Part shown: piece by piece, positions 5,462 through 6,005 of the stretch | Layout of the letters: each line of letters opens with the position of its first letter | Position numbering within the stretch: the first letter of the stretch is position 1 | Origin: Bacillota bacterium | GTDB lineage: Bacteria > Bacillota > Clostridia > Christensenellales > Aristaeellaceae | DNA: 6,005 nucleotides | Assembly (NCBI GenBank): GCA_023443705.1 | Contig: JAEZTD010000362.1 | Coordinates: 1-6,005 of the forward strand | Direction of reading: 5' to 3' | The notes under the pieces: generated by a model | The model's input: the letters and a program-made list of their open reading frames with translations, nothing else | Told to the model about the DNA's origin: nothing | Databases searched by the model: none | Translations under genes and position numbers: made by a program

Positions 5462-5490
5462 TTGATTTTTACAATAGGGGCTGTTATAAT
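5462..5490 (+). promoter_or_regulatory. Promoter of the aldolase gene
   Basis: TTGATT (5462-5467) and TATAAT (5485-5490) are separated by exactly 17 bases, with an extended -10 TG at 5482-5483. This is the best sigma-A-type promoter in the window. A start near 5497 would give a leader of about 27 bases containing only the ribosome binding site, with no room for a structured riboswitch. Confidence 0.85.
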
Positions 5491-5523
5491 TTTCTGAGGA
5501 TAGAGTTTAAAGGAGTGTTGATC

Positions 5524-6005
5524 ATGGCGCTTGTTACCTCCACCGAAATGTTCAAGAAAGCCTATGCCGGCGGCTATGCCATTGGCGCTTTCAATGTCAA
5601 CAACATGGAAATCATCCAGGGCATCACTGAGGCGGCGATGGAAGAAAAGGCTCCGCTGATCCTGCAGGTCTCGTCGGGCGCGCGCAAGTACGCCAAGCAC
5701 GTGTACCTCATGAAGCTGATTGAGGCCGCGCTGCTCGACGCCGAGCAGACCGCGGGTTTTGACCTGCCCATCTGCGTACACCTGGACCACGGCGATACCT
5801 TCGAACTTTGCAAATCCTGCATCGACGGCGGCTTCACCTCCGTCATGATCGACGGCTCCCACCACAGTTATGAAGAAAACGTCAAACTGACCAGCAAAGT
5901 CGTCGAATATGCCCACGCCCGCGGTGTGGTGGTCGAAGCCGAACTGGGCCGTCTGGCCGGCGTCGAGGACGATGTCAATGTCTCTGAAGCCGACTCGTCC
6001 TACAC
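5524..6005 (+). CDS. fba: Class II fructose-1,6-bisphosphate aldolase, 5' part
   Basis: The first 160 residues of a class II (zinc) aldolase, the glycolytic enzyme that cleaves fructose-1,6-bisphosphate to dihydroxyacetone phosphate and glyceraldehyde-3-phosphate. The gene continues beyond the right edge and about half of the usual ~285-310 residues is present. The opening MALVTSTEMFKKAYAGGYAI and GAFNVNNMEIIQGI are typical of clostridial members. HLDHGDTFELCKSCIDGGF at 86-104 holds the catalytic Asp88 and zinc ligand His89, SVMIDGSHHSYEEN follows at about 106-119, and VVVEAELGRLAGVEDDV at about 135-151 brings the glutamates near the metal. The ATG at 5524 is preceded by AAAGGAG (5509-5515) with an 8-base spacer. 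The residues DAEQTAGFD just before LPICVHLDHG look slightly longer than in the versions I recall. The call is firm. The remaining zinc ligands and C terminus cannot be checked here. Confidence 0.96.
   Translation, partial: MALVTSTEMFKKAYAGGYAIGAFNVNNMEIIQGITEAAMEEKAPLILQVSSGARKYAKHVYLMKLIEAALLDAEQTAGFDLPICVHLDHGDTFELCKSCIDGGFTSVMIDGSHHSYEENVKLTSKVVEYAHARGVVVEAELGRLAGVEDDVNVSEADSSY

Noticed and set aside
5099..5497. 132-residue + strand frame between the isomerase and the aldolase
   Set aside because: It crosses a repeat copy, a strong hairpin and the aldolase promoter, lacks a ribosome site, and has atypical composition with no recognisable domain.

Overview
The window looks like chromosomal DNA from a GC-rich member of the Firmicutes, probably class Clostridia. 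The reasons are strong G/C preference at third codon positions, AGGAGG-type ribosome binding sites 6-9 bases before most starts, and a class II aldolase and enolase that read like clostridial versions. This placement is inference from sequence character. All genes are on the + strand. I see no mobile element, CRISPR array, rRNA or tRNA.

Region 1 (1-1574) begins inside a LysR-type regulator gene (C-terminal effector-binding domain only). It continues with two small cytosolic proteins of uncharacterised families, DUF1801 and DUF1697, whose genes abut without a gap and so probably form a two-gene unit. Region 2 (1598-2792) is a pair of half-size ChrA-type membrane proteins overlapping by ATGA, closed by a GC-rich hairpin terminator. 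Region 3 (2854-4236) is a single-gene unit for enolase with its own terminator.

Region 4 (4324-5169) has an extended -10 promoter, a D-lyxose isomerase-family cupin gene, three 38-bp tandem repeats that begin inside the last codons of that gene, and then a 12-bp hairpin with a GAAA loop. Region 5 (5170-5523) has no convincing gene but carries an imperfect direct duplication and a good promoter. It leads into class II fructose-bisphosphate aldolase, which runs off the right edge.

Functionally, enolase and the aldolase are glycolytic. The isomerase between them can be imagined feeding ketoses towards the same central pathway, but each of the three genes appears to have its own promoter. Most of the window is ordinary housekeeping and accessory sequence. 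The one structure that conventional annotation does not explain is the 38-bp tandem array at the isomerase 3' end. There each copy carries the same short coding tail and stop codon, and each stop is followed two bases later by an ATG. I found no convincing evidence of a new multi-gene system.
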